From Actinoplanes auranticolor (GTDB lineage Bacteria; Actinomycetota; Actinomycetes; Mycobacteriales; Micromonosporaceae): DNA of 64,000 bases. Shown piece by piece: positions 33,156 to 40,454 of this stretch. The notes under the pieces were generated by a model. It did no database searches. It was not told the origin of the DNA and was given only the letters and a program-made list of their open reading frames with translations. The stretch covers positions 62,001-126,000 of the forward strand of contig NZ_BOQL01000030.1 of NCBI RefSeq assembly GCF_018332655.1, in the 5' to 3' direction. The position numbers were made by a program, and so were the translations under genes. Within the stretch, counting starts at the first letter, position 1. Each line of letters starts with the position of its first letter.

Positions 33156-34595
33156 TCAGCCCTCGAGACTGTGCATCACGTGCTTGATCCTGGTGTAGTC
33201 CTCCAGGCCGTACACGGAGAGGTCCTTGCCGTGCCCGGAGTGCTTGAAGCCGCCGTGCGGCATCTCCGCGACCAGCGGGATGTGGCAGTTGACCCAGACG
33301 CAGCCGAAGTCCAGCCGCCGGGTCATCCGCATCGCCCGGCCGTGGTCGCGGGTCCACACCGACGAGGCCAGGCCGTACTCGACGCCGTTGGCCCAGGCCA
33401 CCGCCTCGTCCTCGTCGGTGAAGCGCTGCACGGAGATGACCGGCCCGAACACCTCGTCCTGGATGATCTCGTCGGTCTGCTTCAGGCCGGAGACGACCGT
33501 GGGGGAGTAGAAGTAGCCGCGCTCGCCGACCCGGGCGCCGCCGGCCTCCAGTCCGGCATGGTCGGGCAGCCGGTCGATGAAGCCGCCCACCCGGTCCAGC
33601 TGCCGGGCGTTGTTCAGCGGGCCGTAGAGCACGTCCTCGTCGTCCGGCGCGCCGGTGCGGGTGCCGCGGGCCTGCTCGGCCAGGGCGGCCACGAAGTCGG
33701 TGTAGACGCCGGGCGCGGCCAGCACCCGGGTCGCGGCGGTGCAGTCCTGACCGGCGTTGAAGTAGCCCGCCTCGGCGATGGCTGCGGCCGCCGCCTCGAT
33801 GTCGGCGTCGTCGAAGATCACCACCGGCGCCTTGCCGCCCAGCTCGAGGTGGGTGCGCTTGAGGTCGGCCGAGGCGGCCGAGGCCACCTCCATGCCGGCC
33901 CGCACCGATCCGGTGATCGACACCATCCGCGGCGTCGGATGCGCGACCAGCGCCCGCCCGGTGTCACGGTCACCGACCACGACGTTGAACACGCCCGGCG
34001 GCAGGAACTCGGCGGCGATCTCGGCCAGCATGACCGTGGTGACCGGCGTGGTGTCCGCGGGCTTGAGCACCACCGTGTTGCCCGCGGCGAGAGCCGGGGC
34101 GAACTTCCACACCGCCATCATCAGCGGGTAGTTCCACGGCGTGACCTGGGCGCACACGCCCACCGGCTCGCGCCGCACATAGCTTTCGTAGCCGGTCAGA
34201 TACTCCCCGGCGGAGCGGCCCTCGAGCAGCCGGGCGGCGCCGGCGAAGAAGCGGATCTGGTCGACGGCCGGCGGCAGCTCCTCGCTGGCGGTCAGTCCGA
34301 GCGGCTTGCCGGTGTTCTGCGACTCGGCGGCCACCAGCTCGTCGGCCCGGGCCTCCACCGCGTCGGCGAACCGCAGCAACGCCCGCTGCCGGTCGCTCGG
34401 TGTGGTGTCGCGCCACTTGTCGAACGCGGTCGCCGCCGCCCGCATCGCCCGGTCGACGTCGGCCGGCCCGGACACCGGCGCGGCCGCGAAGACCTCACCC
34501 GTGGACGGGTCGATCAGGTCCTCGTACCGGCCGTCGGCCGGTTCGGCCGCCGCCCCGTCGATGAAGTTGCTCAGCACGCGCTTGGTGGTGCTCAT
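33156..34595 (-). CDS. gamma-aminobutyraldehyde dehydrogenase
   Basis: This is a 479-residue NAD(P)-dependent aldehyde dehydrogenase. The nucleophile is Cys in NAGQDCTAATRV, the base is Glu in LELGGKAPVV, and TPWNYPLMMAVWK and ITGSVRAGMEVA form the cofactor pocket. Sequence features such as FIDGAAAEPADGRYEDLIDPSTGEV and KHSGHGKDLSVYGLEDYTRIKHVM are typical of the aminobutyraldehyde/betaine aldehyde subgroup. It would convert 4-aminobutyraldehyde to GABA for GabT directly downstream. ATG 34595 has a GGGAGG ribosome site. Confidence 0.9.
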   Translation of the reverse strand: MSTTKRVLSNFIDGAAAEPADGRYEDLIDPSTGEVFAAAPVSGPADVDRAMRAAATAFDKWRDTTPSDRQRALLRFADAVEARADELVAAESQNTGKPLGLTASEELPPAVDQIRFFAGAARLLEGRSAGEYLTGYESYVRREPVGVCAQVTPWNYPLMMAVWKFAPALAAGNTVVLKPADTTPVTTVMLAEIAAEFLPPGVFNVVVGDRDTGRALVAHPTPRMVSITGSVRAGMEVASAASADLKRTHLELGGKAPVVIFDDADIEAAAAAIAEAGYFNAGQDCTAATRVLAAPGVYTDFVAALAEQARGTRTGAPDDEDVLYGPLNNARQLDRVGGFIDRLPDHAGLEAGGARVGERGYFYSPTVVSGLKQTDEIIQDEVFGPVISVQRFTDEDEAVAWANGVEYGLASSVWTRDHGRAMRMTRRLDFGCVWVNCHIPLVAEMPHGGFKHSGHGKDLSVYGLEDYTRIKHVMHSLEG

Positions 34596-34672
34596 CGGGC
34601 CTCCCGCAGAGATATCACGCCTCGCGGAGACATCTTTTCACCGAATCCGCAGCAGACAAGACCCGCGATCAC

Positions 34673-34687
34673 TGTTTCCGTGGCGAT
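34673..34687 (+). promoter_or_regulatory. TGTTTCCGT-S-GCGAT motif, copy 2
   Basis: TGTTTCCGTGGCGAT lies 78 bp upstream of the aldehyde dehydrogenase start, just beyond the end of the membrane-protein gene. It matches copy 1 (30624) at 14 of 15 positions, but in the opposite orientation relative to the controlled gene. Confidence 0.4.
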
Positions 34688-34695
34688 CGCCGGGC

Positions 34696-35754
34696 CTATC
34701 GCACCGGCACCGTGGTCGCCCGGCGCAGCGCGAGGGCCGCGGCACCCCCGGCCGGGATGATCAGCCAGCAGGAGAGCAGCCGGTAGACCAGCACGGCGGC
34801 GGCCGCGCTGATCGCGGTCGCCCCGGTCGCGGTGAGCCCGGCGACGAGCGCGGTCTCGACCACGCCGACCCCGCCCGGGGTCAGCGGCACCTGCCGCACG
34901 ATCTGCACACCGAGGTAGATTCCGGCCAGCGTGGTCACGCCCACCGGCAGGCCCAGCGCCCGGGCCGCCGCGGCCAGGCAGAGCAGATCGGTCAGCCAGT
35001 TCACCGCCGCGTACAGCAGGGCCGTCGCCCAGTCGCGCACCCGCAGCCCGGCGCCGGCCCGCCAGGCGCCGCGGGCCGAGCTCAGCAGCCGGGCGACGCG
35101 CCGCCCGGCCCGGCTGCCCCGCAGCGGGCCCGCGCCGGCGGGAGCGCGCTCCGGCCGGGCCGCGTACCGGCGCCCGAGCACGACACCGGCCGTGGTGAGC
35201 GCGGCGATCGCGGCGACCACCACGAGCGGGCGCCAGCTCAGGTACGCCTGCGGGTCGCGCGCCACGACCCCGGCGCCACCGGCCACGTAGAGCAGGGTGA
35301 GGCCGCCGATGGAGGCCAGCCCGGACACGACCGCGGACGCGGCGCCGACCCGCCGGGACACCCCGGCCTTCTGGTACTCCCGGATCGCGTAGGCGGTGGA
35401 CACCGCGGCCCCGGCGGGCAGGCTGATCGACAGCGCCGACCGGGCCAGCGTGATGGCCATGATCCGCCGCACCCGCAGCCGGACCCCCAGGTTGGCCAGC
35501 AGGTGCTGCTGCTGGAACGCGAACGCCGCGAGCGAGACGACCTGCAGGGCAGCCGCGAGCGCGATCCAGCCATAGTCCGCACCGGCCAGGGCGGCCAGGA
35601 ACTCACGCGGGTCCGGCAGCCGCCCGCGCAGACCGATCGCCGCCAGCACGACGACCGCGACACCGATCGCGGCGAGACGCACCCACCGCGGAACGCCCGC
35701 ACGGGGGGCAACCGCCGCCGGGCGCTCCCGCACCTCGGACGGCGGACGCGACAT
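34696..35754 (-). CDS. LPG synthase-like / UPF0104 integral membrane protein
   Basis: This is a 352-residue polytopic protein with about seven to eight hydrophobic segments, resembling the membrane domain of lysylphosphatidylglycerol synthases (flippase-like family). Typical pieces are RSALSISLPAGAAVSTAYAIREYQKAGVSRRVGAASAVVSGLAS, LGVQIVRQVPLTPGGVGVVETALVAGLTATGA and VLVYRLLSCWLIIPAGG. The aminoacyl-transfer domain of true MprF is missing, so it is probably a lipid-handling or flippase-like protein. It is a single gene. Confidence 0.82.
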   Translation of the reverse strand: MSRPPSEVRERPAAVAPRAGVPRWVRLAAIGVAVVVLAAIGLRGRLPDPREFLAALAGADYGWIALAAALQVVSLAAFAFQQQHLLANLGVRLRVRRIMAITLARSALSISLPAGAAVSTAYAIREYQKAGVSRRVGAASAVVSGLASIGGLTLLYVAGGAGVVARDPQAYLSWRPLVVVAAIAALTTAGVVLGRRYAARPERAPAGAGPLRGSRAGRRVARLLSSARGAWRAGAGLRVRDWATALLYAAVNWLTDLLCLAAAARALGLPVGVTTLAGIYLGVQIVRQVPLTPGGVGVVETALVAGLTATGATAISAAAAVLVYRLLSCWLIIPAGGAAALALRRATTVPVR

Positions 35755-35789
35755 CGCCCGATCTTCGCAAACGACGTCCAGCCCGGGCG

Positions 35790-35978
35790 TTACTCCTGCT
35801 GCGGCCGGGCGTCGACGTGCTCCAGTACTGCCGGGTCGGCGGTGCGCAGCCGGTCCATCTCCTCACCCGCGTCGCAGGAGAGCAGCGCGATCTCCACCGA
35901 GTCCGGGGTGCGGACCAGCACCCGCCAGGTCGCGCCGGACTCCTCCCAGCGGCGCAGCCGGTCCAGGGCCTCACTCAT
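35790..35978 (-). CDS. small hypothetical protein coupled to the flavoprotein
   Basis: This 62-residue protein of unknown function starts at ATG 35978, overlapping the flavoprotein stop as ATGA. The sequence has an acidic helical start (MSEALDRLRRWEESGATWRV) followed by a strand pattern LVRTPDSVEIALLSCDAGEEMDRL. A single Cys lies in LLSCDAGE. Similar small proteins seem to accompany ferredoxin-reductase-like genes in actinomycetes, but no function is known to me. Tight coupling argues that it is a real gene and a partner. Confidence 0.65.
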   Translation of the reverse strand: MSEALDRLRRWEESGATWRVLVRTPDSVEIALLSCDAGEEMDRLRTADPAVLEHVDARPQQE

Positions 35979-37213
35979 GCGAACACCTCCGTCAGCGCGA
36001 CGTCCGGGTCGGCCAGCCGGACCGGATCGACGGTACGTCCCCGCAGCCCGGCCCGGACCAGCTCCTGGATCTGCTCGGTCACGTCCCACACGTTGACGTT
36101 CATCCCGGCGGCGACCCGGCCGTCGACGGTCCGGAAGGCGATGAACTCCCGCCCGCGCTCGTCACCGCGGATCACCACCTGGGCCTCCGTCCCGGGCGGC
36201 ACCCAGCCGGCGTACTCCATGCCCAGGTCGTACTGGTCGGTGAAGAAGTACGGCAGCCGGTCCCACTCGGCGTCGCGGCCCAGCATCGCCCGGGCGGCGA
36301 CCGGCCCGGAGTGCCGGGCCGTGTCCCAGTGCTCGACGCGGATCCGGGACCGCAGCAGGGGATGGTCGACGTTGGCGACGTCTCCGGCCGCGAAGATGTC
36401 CGGATCGGCGGTGCGTAGCTGCCGGTCGACGAGCACGCCGTTGTCGACCGGAAGCCGGGCCTGGTCGGCCAGGCCGGTGTTCGGCGTGACGCCGATGGCC
36501 ACCAGCACGACATCGGCGTTGACGGTCGCACCGCCGGCCAGCACGACCTGGGCCACGTCCGGCCCGCCGCGCAGCTCCTGCACCCGCGCGCCGAATCGGA
36601 AGTCGACACCGTGCTCGCGGTGCAGGCCGAGGAAGACTTCCGCCAGGCGGTCGCCGAGCACCGCCCGCAGCGGCAGCTCGGCCGGCGTCACCACGGTCAC
36701 GGTGGCGCCGCGCAGGCGCGCCGCCGCGGCGACCTCCAGGCCGATCCAGCCGGATCCGACGACCACGAGGTGGGTGGCGCCGTTCACGGCCCCGGCGATC
36801 CGGTCCGAGTCGGCCAGGGTACGCAGCGAGAACACGTTGCCGAGGCCGGTGCCGGGCACACTCAGGGTCCGCGGCGAGGCGCCGGTGGCCAGCAGCAGTT
36901 TGTCGTACGCGAGGTCGTCACCGTCGGAGAGGCGGACCCGGTGCTTCTCCGCGTCGATGGCGCTGATCGTGGTGGCGGTCCGCAGGTCCACGTCGTGCCC
37001 GGCGTACCAGTCCCGGTCGTGCACGTAGGCGTCGTCCCGCTGGGCCGTGCCGAGCAGCAGGCCCTTGGACAACGGCGGCCGCTCGTACGGGATCTCGGGC
37101 TCGCTGCCGATGAGCGCGACCCGGCCGGTGAAGCCTTCCGCGCGCAGGGTCTCGGCGGCTCTCGCACCGGCCAGTCCGGCGCCGGCGATGACGAACGTAC
37201 GGTCCCCGGGCAT
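35975..37213 (-). CDS. ferredoxin reductase-like NAD(P)/FAD oxidoreductase
   Basis: This is a 412-residue two-dinucleotide-fold flavoprotein of the ferredoxin/rubredoxin reductase group. TFVIAGAGLAGARAAETLR binds FAD, ERPPLSKGLLLG is the signature of oxygenase-coupled ferredoxin reductases, LVVVGSGWIGLEVAA binds NAD(P)H, and the IFAAGDVANVDHPLL block closes the FAD site. ATG 37213 has an excellent AAAGGAGGG site. It would pass electrons from NAD(P)H to a ferredoxin serving a P450 or Rieske enzyme; neither lies in the window. It is followed by the coupled 62-residue protein. Confidence 0.88.
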   Translation of the reverse strand: MPGDRTFVIAGAGLAGARAAETLRAEGFTGRVALIGSEPEIPYERPPLSKGLLLGTAQRDDAYVHDRDWYAGHDVDLRTATTISAIDAEKHRVRLSDGDDLAYDKLLLATGASPRTLSVPGTGLGNVFSLRTLADSDRIAGAVNGATHLVVVGSGWIGLEVAAAARLRGATVTVVTPAELPLRAVLGDRLAEVFLGLHREHGVDFRFGARVQELRGGPDVAQVVLAGGATVNADVVLVAIGVTPNTGLADQARLPVDNGVLVDRQLRTADPDIFAAGDVANVDHPLLRSRIRVEHWDTARHSGPVAARAMLGRDAEWDRLPYFFTDQYDLGMEYAGWVPPGTEAQVVIRGDERGREFIAFRTVDGRVAAGMNVNVWDVTEQIQELVRAGLRGRTVDPVRLADPDVALTEVFA

Positions 37214-37312
37214 CAGCACCCTCCTTTGCGGACACCTTCCCACGACTCTCCGGGTCGTGTCGGGGTCATTCCCCGATGTGAGCCCGGGGCGCCCGGCGGC
37301 AGGCTGAAACCC

Positions 37313-37882
37313 ATGCCGAGACTCGTCAGGATCTGTGCCCTCGGCGCGCCGGCGCTCATGGTCGTCTACGGGCTGCTGCGGGTGGTCGACGGCCTCGACG
37401 GCGACCGGCACAACGGCCCGGCCTGGGACGTCGGCCACGTCGCCTTCTTCGCCGCCATCGTGCTGTTCGCCGTACTGGCCGTCGCGCTGCGCGGCCTGGA
37501 CCGTCCCGCCGCGACGGCGCCACGGGTGCTGGTCGAGGCGGCCACGGTCGCCACCCTGTTCGGCGCCGTCTGCTTCCTCTGGGTCATCACCGGGGACCTC
37601 TCGGCGGACTTCCGCTCGGCCGCGCCGCTGCCGGACGCGCTGGAGCTGATCGGTCCGGCGCTGTTCCAGATCGGGCTGCTGATCCTGCTGGTCCGGCTGG
37701 TCCTGGCCCGCCGCCTGCCGGTCTGGAGCCCGGTGCTGGTGCTGGTGGGCTTCGCCGCGATCGGCGTCAACCTGGACCTGCTGCCGCTCGGCGCGGTGCT
37801 GGTCCTGGTGGCGCTGCTGCCGCTGGCGCTGTCGCGCGACGAGCGTCTCACCACCGGACAGCACCGGCCGGTCGGTTCGTAA
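37313..37882 (+). CDS. membrane protein, about six helices
   Basis: This is a 189-residue integral membrane protein of unknown function. Hydrophobic segments include LVRICALGAPALMVVYGLL, VGHVAFFAAIVLFAVLAVAL, VEAATVATLFGAVCFLWVI, LIGPALFQIGLLILLVRLVLA and VLVLVGFAAIGVNLDLLPLGAVLVLVALLPLAL. The loop DGLDGDRHNGPAWDVGH is the longest polar part. There is no transporter or enzyme signature. Its stop codon lies inside the iron-box-like sequence that precedes the siderophore-interacting protein. Confidence 0.75.
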   Translation: MPRLVRICALGAPALMVVYGLLRVVDGLDGDRHNGPAWDVGHVAFFAAIVLFAVLAVALRGLDRPAATAPRVLVEAATVATLFGAVCFLWVITGDLSADFRSAAPLPDALELIGPALFQIGLLILLVRLVLARRLPVWSPVLVLVGFAAIGVNLDLLPLGAVLVLVALLPLALSRDERLTTGQHRPVGS

Positions 37883-37896
37883 GGGTAGCCTTACCC
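37880..37896. promoter_or_regulatory. iron box (IdeR/DmdR-type)
   Basis: TAAGGGTAGCCTTACCC contains the inverted arms GTAAGG and CCTTAC (37879-37894) and matches the actinobacterial iron-box consensus (TTAGGTTAGGCTAACC) at 12 of 16 positions. It lies 30 bp before the siderophore-interacting protein gene, where an iron-dependent repressor would act. Confidence 0.6.
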
Positions 37897-37926
37897 GGAC
37901 CGAGACCTCAGTGGGGAAGTGTTGTC

Positions 37927-38763
37927 ATGGCGAACAGGCCTGTCCGGGCGGCCACGATCGGGGAAGTCACCCGGGTCGAGCAGCTCACGCCGCACATGGT
38001 CCGCATCGTGGTGGGCGGGGCCGGCCTGAGCGGGCTCAGCGCCGGCGCGTACACCGACCACTACGTCAAGATCCTGTTCCCGCGGCCCGGGGTCGCGTAC
38101 CCGGAACCGTTCGACCTCGCCGTGATCCGCGAGACGCTGCCCCGCGAGCAGCAGCCGCTGGTCCGCACGTACACGGTGCGCCGCTGGCGTCCCGAAGTCC
38201 CCGAGCTGTGGCTCGACTTCGTCGTGCACGGCGACGAGGGCGTCGCCGGCCCGTGGGCCGTCGCGGCGCAGGTCGGCGACCCGGTCCGCTTCATGGGCCC
38301 GGGCGGCGGCTACACGCCGAACCCGGCCGCCGGCTGGCACCTGCTGGCCGGCGACGAGAGCGCCCTGCCGGCGATCTCGGCGGCGCTGGAGGGCATGCCG
38401 TCCGGGGCGCCGGTGCGGGCGTTCATCGAGGTGGCGGACGCGGCCGAGGAGCAGAAGCTGGAGACCCCGGCGGACGCCGAGATCACCTGGCTGCACCGCG
38501 ACGGCCGGCCGGTGGGCGAGGCGCTGGTCGAGGCGGTCCGTGCTCTCACCTTCCCGCCGGGTGAGGTGCACGCGTTCGTCCACGGCGAGGCGACGTTCGT
38601 CAAGGATCTGCGCGCCCTGCTGCGGGTGGAGCGCGGCCTGCCGATGACGCAGCTGTCCATCTCGGGCTACTGGCGGCGCGGCCTGAACGAGGACGGCTGG
38701 CAGTCGACCAAGCGCGAATGGAACCAGCAGGTCGAACGCGAGCAGGAACCCGCGGCGAGCTGA
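37927..38763 (+). CDS. siderophore-interacting protein (ferric reductase)
   Basis: This is a 278-residue FAD-containing ferric-siderophore reductase of the ViuB/SIP family. The flavin domain has DHYVKILFPRPG and the FAD signature RTYTVRRWRP; DFVVHGDEGVAGPWAVAAQVGDPVRFMGPGG follows, and the NAD(P)H domain ends with GYWRRGLNEDGWQSTKREW, the SIP C-terminal hallmark. It releases iron from imported siderophores in the cytosol. The iron box directly upstream indicates repression by iron. No siderophore synthesis or uptake genes lie in the window. Confidence 0.93.
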   Translation: MANRPVRAATIGEVTRVEQLTPHMVRIVVGGAGLSGLSAGAYTDHYVKILFPRPGVAYPEPFDLAVIRETLPREQQPLVRTYTVRRWRPEVPELWLDFVVHGDEGVAGPWAVAAQVGDPVRFMGPGGGYTPNPAAGWHLLAGDESALPAISAALEGMPSGAPVRAFIEVADAAEEQKLETPADAEITWLHRDGRPVGEALVEAVRALTFPPGEVHAFVHGEATFVKDLRALLRVERGLPMTQLSISGYWRRGLNEDGWQSTKREWNQQVEREQEPAAS

Positions 38764-38770
38764 TCCGCTG

Positions 38771-39022
38771 TCACTCCGCGCCGGCGTAGTGGGCGATCGC
38801 CAGGAGGAGGGCAACGGTGCCGGCGAAGGCCCCGCCGCCGGTGAGTATGGCGGCGGGGATGTTGTTTCCGGCCGCGTGCGACAGCAGTCCGGCGACGCCC
38901 CCGATGATCCCCGCGGTGAGCAGCATGAGCACCACCCATACCCAGCGCGGCACGCTCGGCCGGTGGGGAGAAGCCGGTGGCCCGGACGGGAGCGGGGGAA
39001 TCGGTGCAGACCTGTCGATCAT
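38771..39022 (-). CDS. small two-helix membrane protein
   Basis: The 83-residue protein has a Pro/Ser-rich cytosolic start (IDRSAPIPPLPSGPPASPHRP) and two hydrophobic helices (VPRWVWVVLMLLTAGIIGGVAGLL and GGAFAGTVALLLAIAHYAGA). The function is unknown. ATG 39022 is chosen; the open frame extends a further 13 codons to another ATG at 39061, giving a hydrophobic extension that could be a third segment. The upstream sequence is lower in GC than its surroundings. Confidence 0.6.
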   Translation of the reverse strand: MIDRSAPIPPLPSGPPASPHRPSVPRWVWVVLMLLTAGIIGGVAGLLSHAAGNNIPAAILTGGGAFAGTVALLLAIAHYAGAE

Positions 39023-39264
39023 GGCAACCACCAAGAGTGTCGAAGCGACTACTCTTAGCATCTATTCAAGGCGGGTGAATTTCCACTTTCATTCACCAAA
39101 CGCGAAATCCATCTGTATAATTTGCTAGGTAGCAGGCTGGCAGGCGGCTCCCTGCTATGACTCTTGTGGACAACTTGCAAGACTTTAGTGAGTAAAACTG
39201 CTGGTCGTCCACTTGAGTGTGTCGTTCTGCTTCTGAAACCCGTTAACTCGATTACTATCCGCTG
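39023..39264. other. lower-GC intergenic region
   Basis: About 240 bp with visibly more A and T than any neighbouring stretch. It holds the inverted repeat GGTGAAT-N10-ATTCACC (39074-39097) and the 13-mer CTTGCAAGACTTT (39174-39186), also found on the minus strand at 42044-42056. No gene is seen. It probably contains the promoters of both flanking genes and may mark an acquired segment. Confidence 0.5.
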
Positions 39265-39519
39265 GTGAATAAAACCTTCCTGGACGCTGGCGGCGACCAG
39301 CCCGATGCTCGGCAGTCGACGTTCGCTCCGCTACGGCCCGTAGCGAACCTGTGTACCGCAGGTTCTTGTCCGACGGTCTATGCGAGTGAGTCCGGCACCT
39401 TGGTGGTGCAGGGTTACGCCGTATCGGCCGAACGCGCCGGCGTCGAACTGCCCGACGGGGAGATCTTGGTAGAGATCCCGCTCGCTCTTCTGACCGAGGC
39501 CGCTCGTAATCTTTCTTGA
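39265..39519 (+). CDS. small acidic partner of the XRE regulator
   Basis: The 84-residue protein from GTG 39265 contains LCTAGSCPTVYASESGTLVVQGYAVSAE and ends with DGEILVEIPLALLTEAA. Similar short proteins are paired with DUF5753-type XRE regulators across actinomycetes, alongside the better-known DUF397 partners of WhiJ-like regulators; this one lacks the DUF397 WxKSS pattern. The spaced Cys pair (CTAGSC) might bind metal. It lies 41 bp before the regulator gene, in the same direction. Its role is presumably to bind or antagonise the regulator. Confidence 0.7.
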   Translation: MNKTFLDAGGDQPDARQSTFAPLRPVANLCTAGSCPTVYASESGTLVVQGYAVSAERAGVELPDGEILVEIPLALLTEAARNLS

Positions 39520-39560
39520 ACCAATCACATCCACGACCCGCAGCGGAGGGGGTGCCCAGG

Positions 39561-40448
39561 ATGCCAACGACGTCCGGCACCCCCGAGGCTGAGGGTGAGG
39601 CAGTGGGCGCAGCCTTGGCGCGCATGCGCCGGGCCAAGGGGTTGACCGGTGCTCAGTTGGCCGCGCAGGTCAAGATGAGTCAACCCAAGATCTCGCGCAT
39701 CGAGCGCGGACAGAGTGTGCCTGACCCGCGGGACGTAGGCATCATCGCCCGTGCCCTCGGGTTGGATGAGCAGCAGGCCCGGGCGCTGATGGATCGCGCC
39801 GAACGTTCACACGACAAGATGACCGATTGGCGCCCAGCTTCGATGGGGCGAGTCGCCCAACAGAAGACGTTGGCCGACTGGGAATCCGCAGCGACCACTG
39901 TGCGGTCCTTCGAACCGGCTCTGGTGCCCGGTCCACTCCAGACCAGTGGCTATGCCAAGGCGGTCTTCGAGTCGTTTCGGAGCATCCCGCACGTCGGAGA
40001 CGACCTCACCGAGTCGGCGGTACTGGCTGCGGTCTCGGCTCGGGTCAAACGGCAGGAGGTCCTCGCCGACCACTCCAAGTCGTTCCAGTTCCTGCTGGGT
40101 GAAGCCGCGCTGAAGCGCCGGATCTTTTCGCCTGTCGAGATGCTGGCCCAGATCGCCCACCTGCGCGAAACGGCCGCCCGGCATTCGAATGTGAAGATCG
40201 CCGTCATCCTCGACGGCGCGCCGGCCGGGCTGCCACTCCAGCACGGATTCACGGTGATCGACGACAAGCTCGTCGTTGTCGACCTCTACAACACCGGTCT
40301 GACCTCTCGAAGCCGCAGGGATGTGGAGAGCTACCGCCGGGTCCTCGACATCCTCGAAGAAAGCGCCACTGACATCGAGCCTGTCCTGGACAGGTACCAG
40401 AATCTCTACATCGACATGCTGCAGAGACCGCGAAATCCGCAGTCCTGA
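39561..40448 (+). CDS. XRE-family regulator with DUF5753 domain
   Basis: This is a 295-residue WhiJ-like regulator from ATG 39561 (GGAGGGGG ribosome site). Residues about 15-75 form the helix-turn-helix (VGAALARMRRAKGLTGAQLAAQVKMSQPKISRIERGQSVPDPRDV). Residues about 105-290 are DUF5753 (FEPALVPGPLQTSGYAKAVFES, FLLGEAALKRRIFSPVEMLAQIAHLRE, YNTGLTSRSRRDVESYRRVLDILEESA). Members regulate development and secondary metabolism in Streptomyces together with small partner proteins. Slightly lower GC than neighbouring genes suggests mobility of the pair. Confidence 0.9.
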   Translation: MPTTSGTPEAEGEAVGAALARMRRAKGLTGAQLAAQVKMSQPKISRIERGQSVPDPRDVGIIARALGLDEQQARALMDRAERSHDKMTDWRPASMGRVAQQKTLADWESAATTVRSFEPALVPGPLQTSGYAKAVFESFRSIPHVGDDLTESAVLAAVSARVKRQEVLADHSKSFQFLLGEAALKRRIFSPVEMLAQIAHLRETAARHSNVKIAVILDGAPAGLPLQHGFTVIDDKLVVVDLYNTGLTSRSRRDVESYRRVLDILEESATDIEPVLDRYQNLYIDMLQRPRNPQS

Positions 40449-40454
40449 CTCGTC

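Noticed and set aside
39265..40448. Small gene plus XRE regulator as a toxin-antitoxin system.
   Set aside because: The regulator is long and has a DUF5753 domain, and the small protein lacks toxin features. The pair fits WhiJ-like regulatory modules better.
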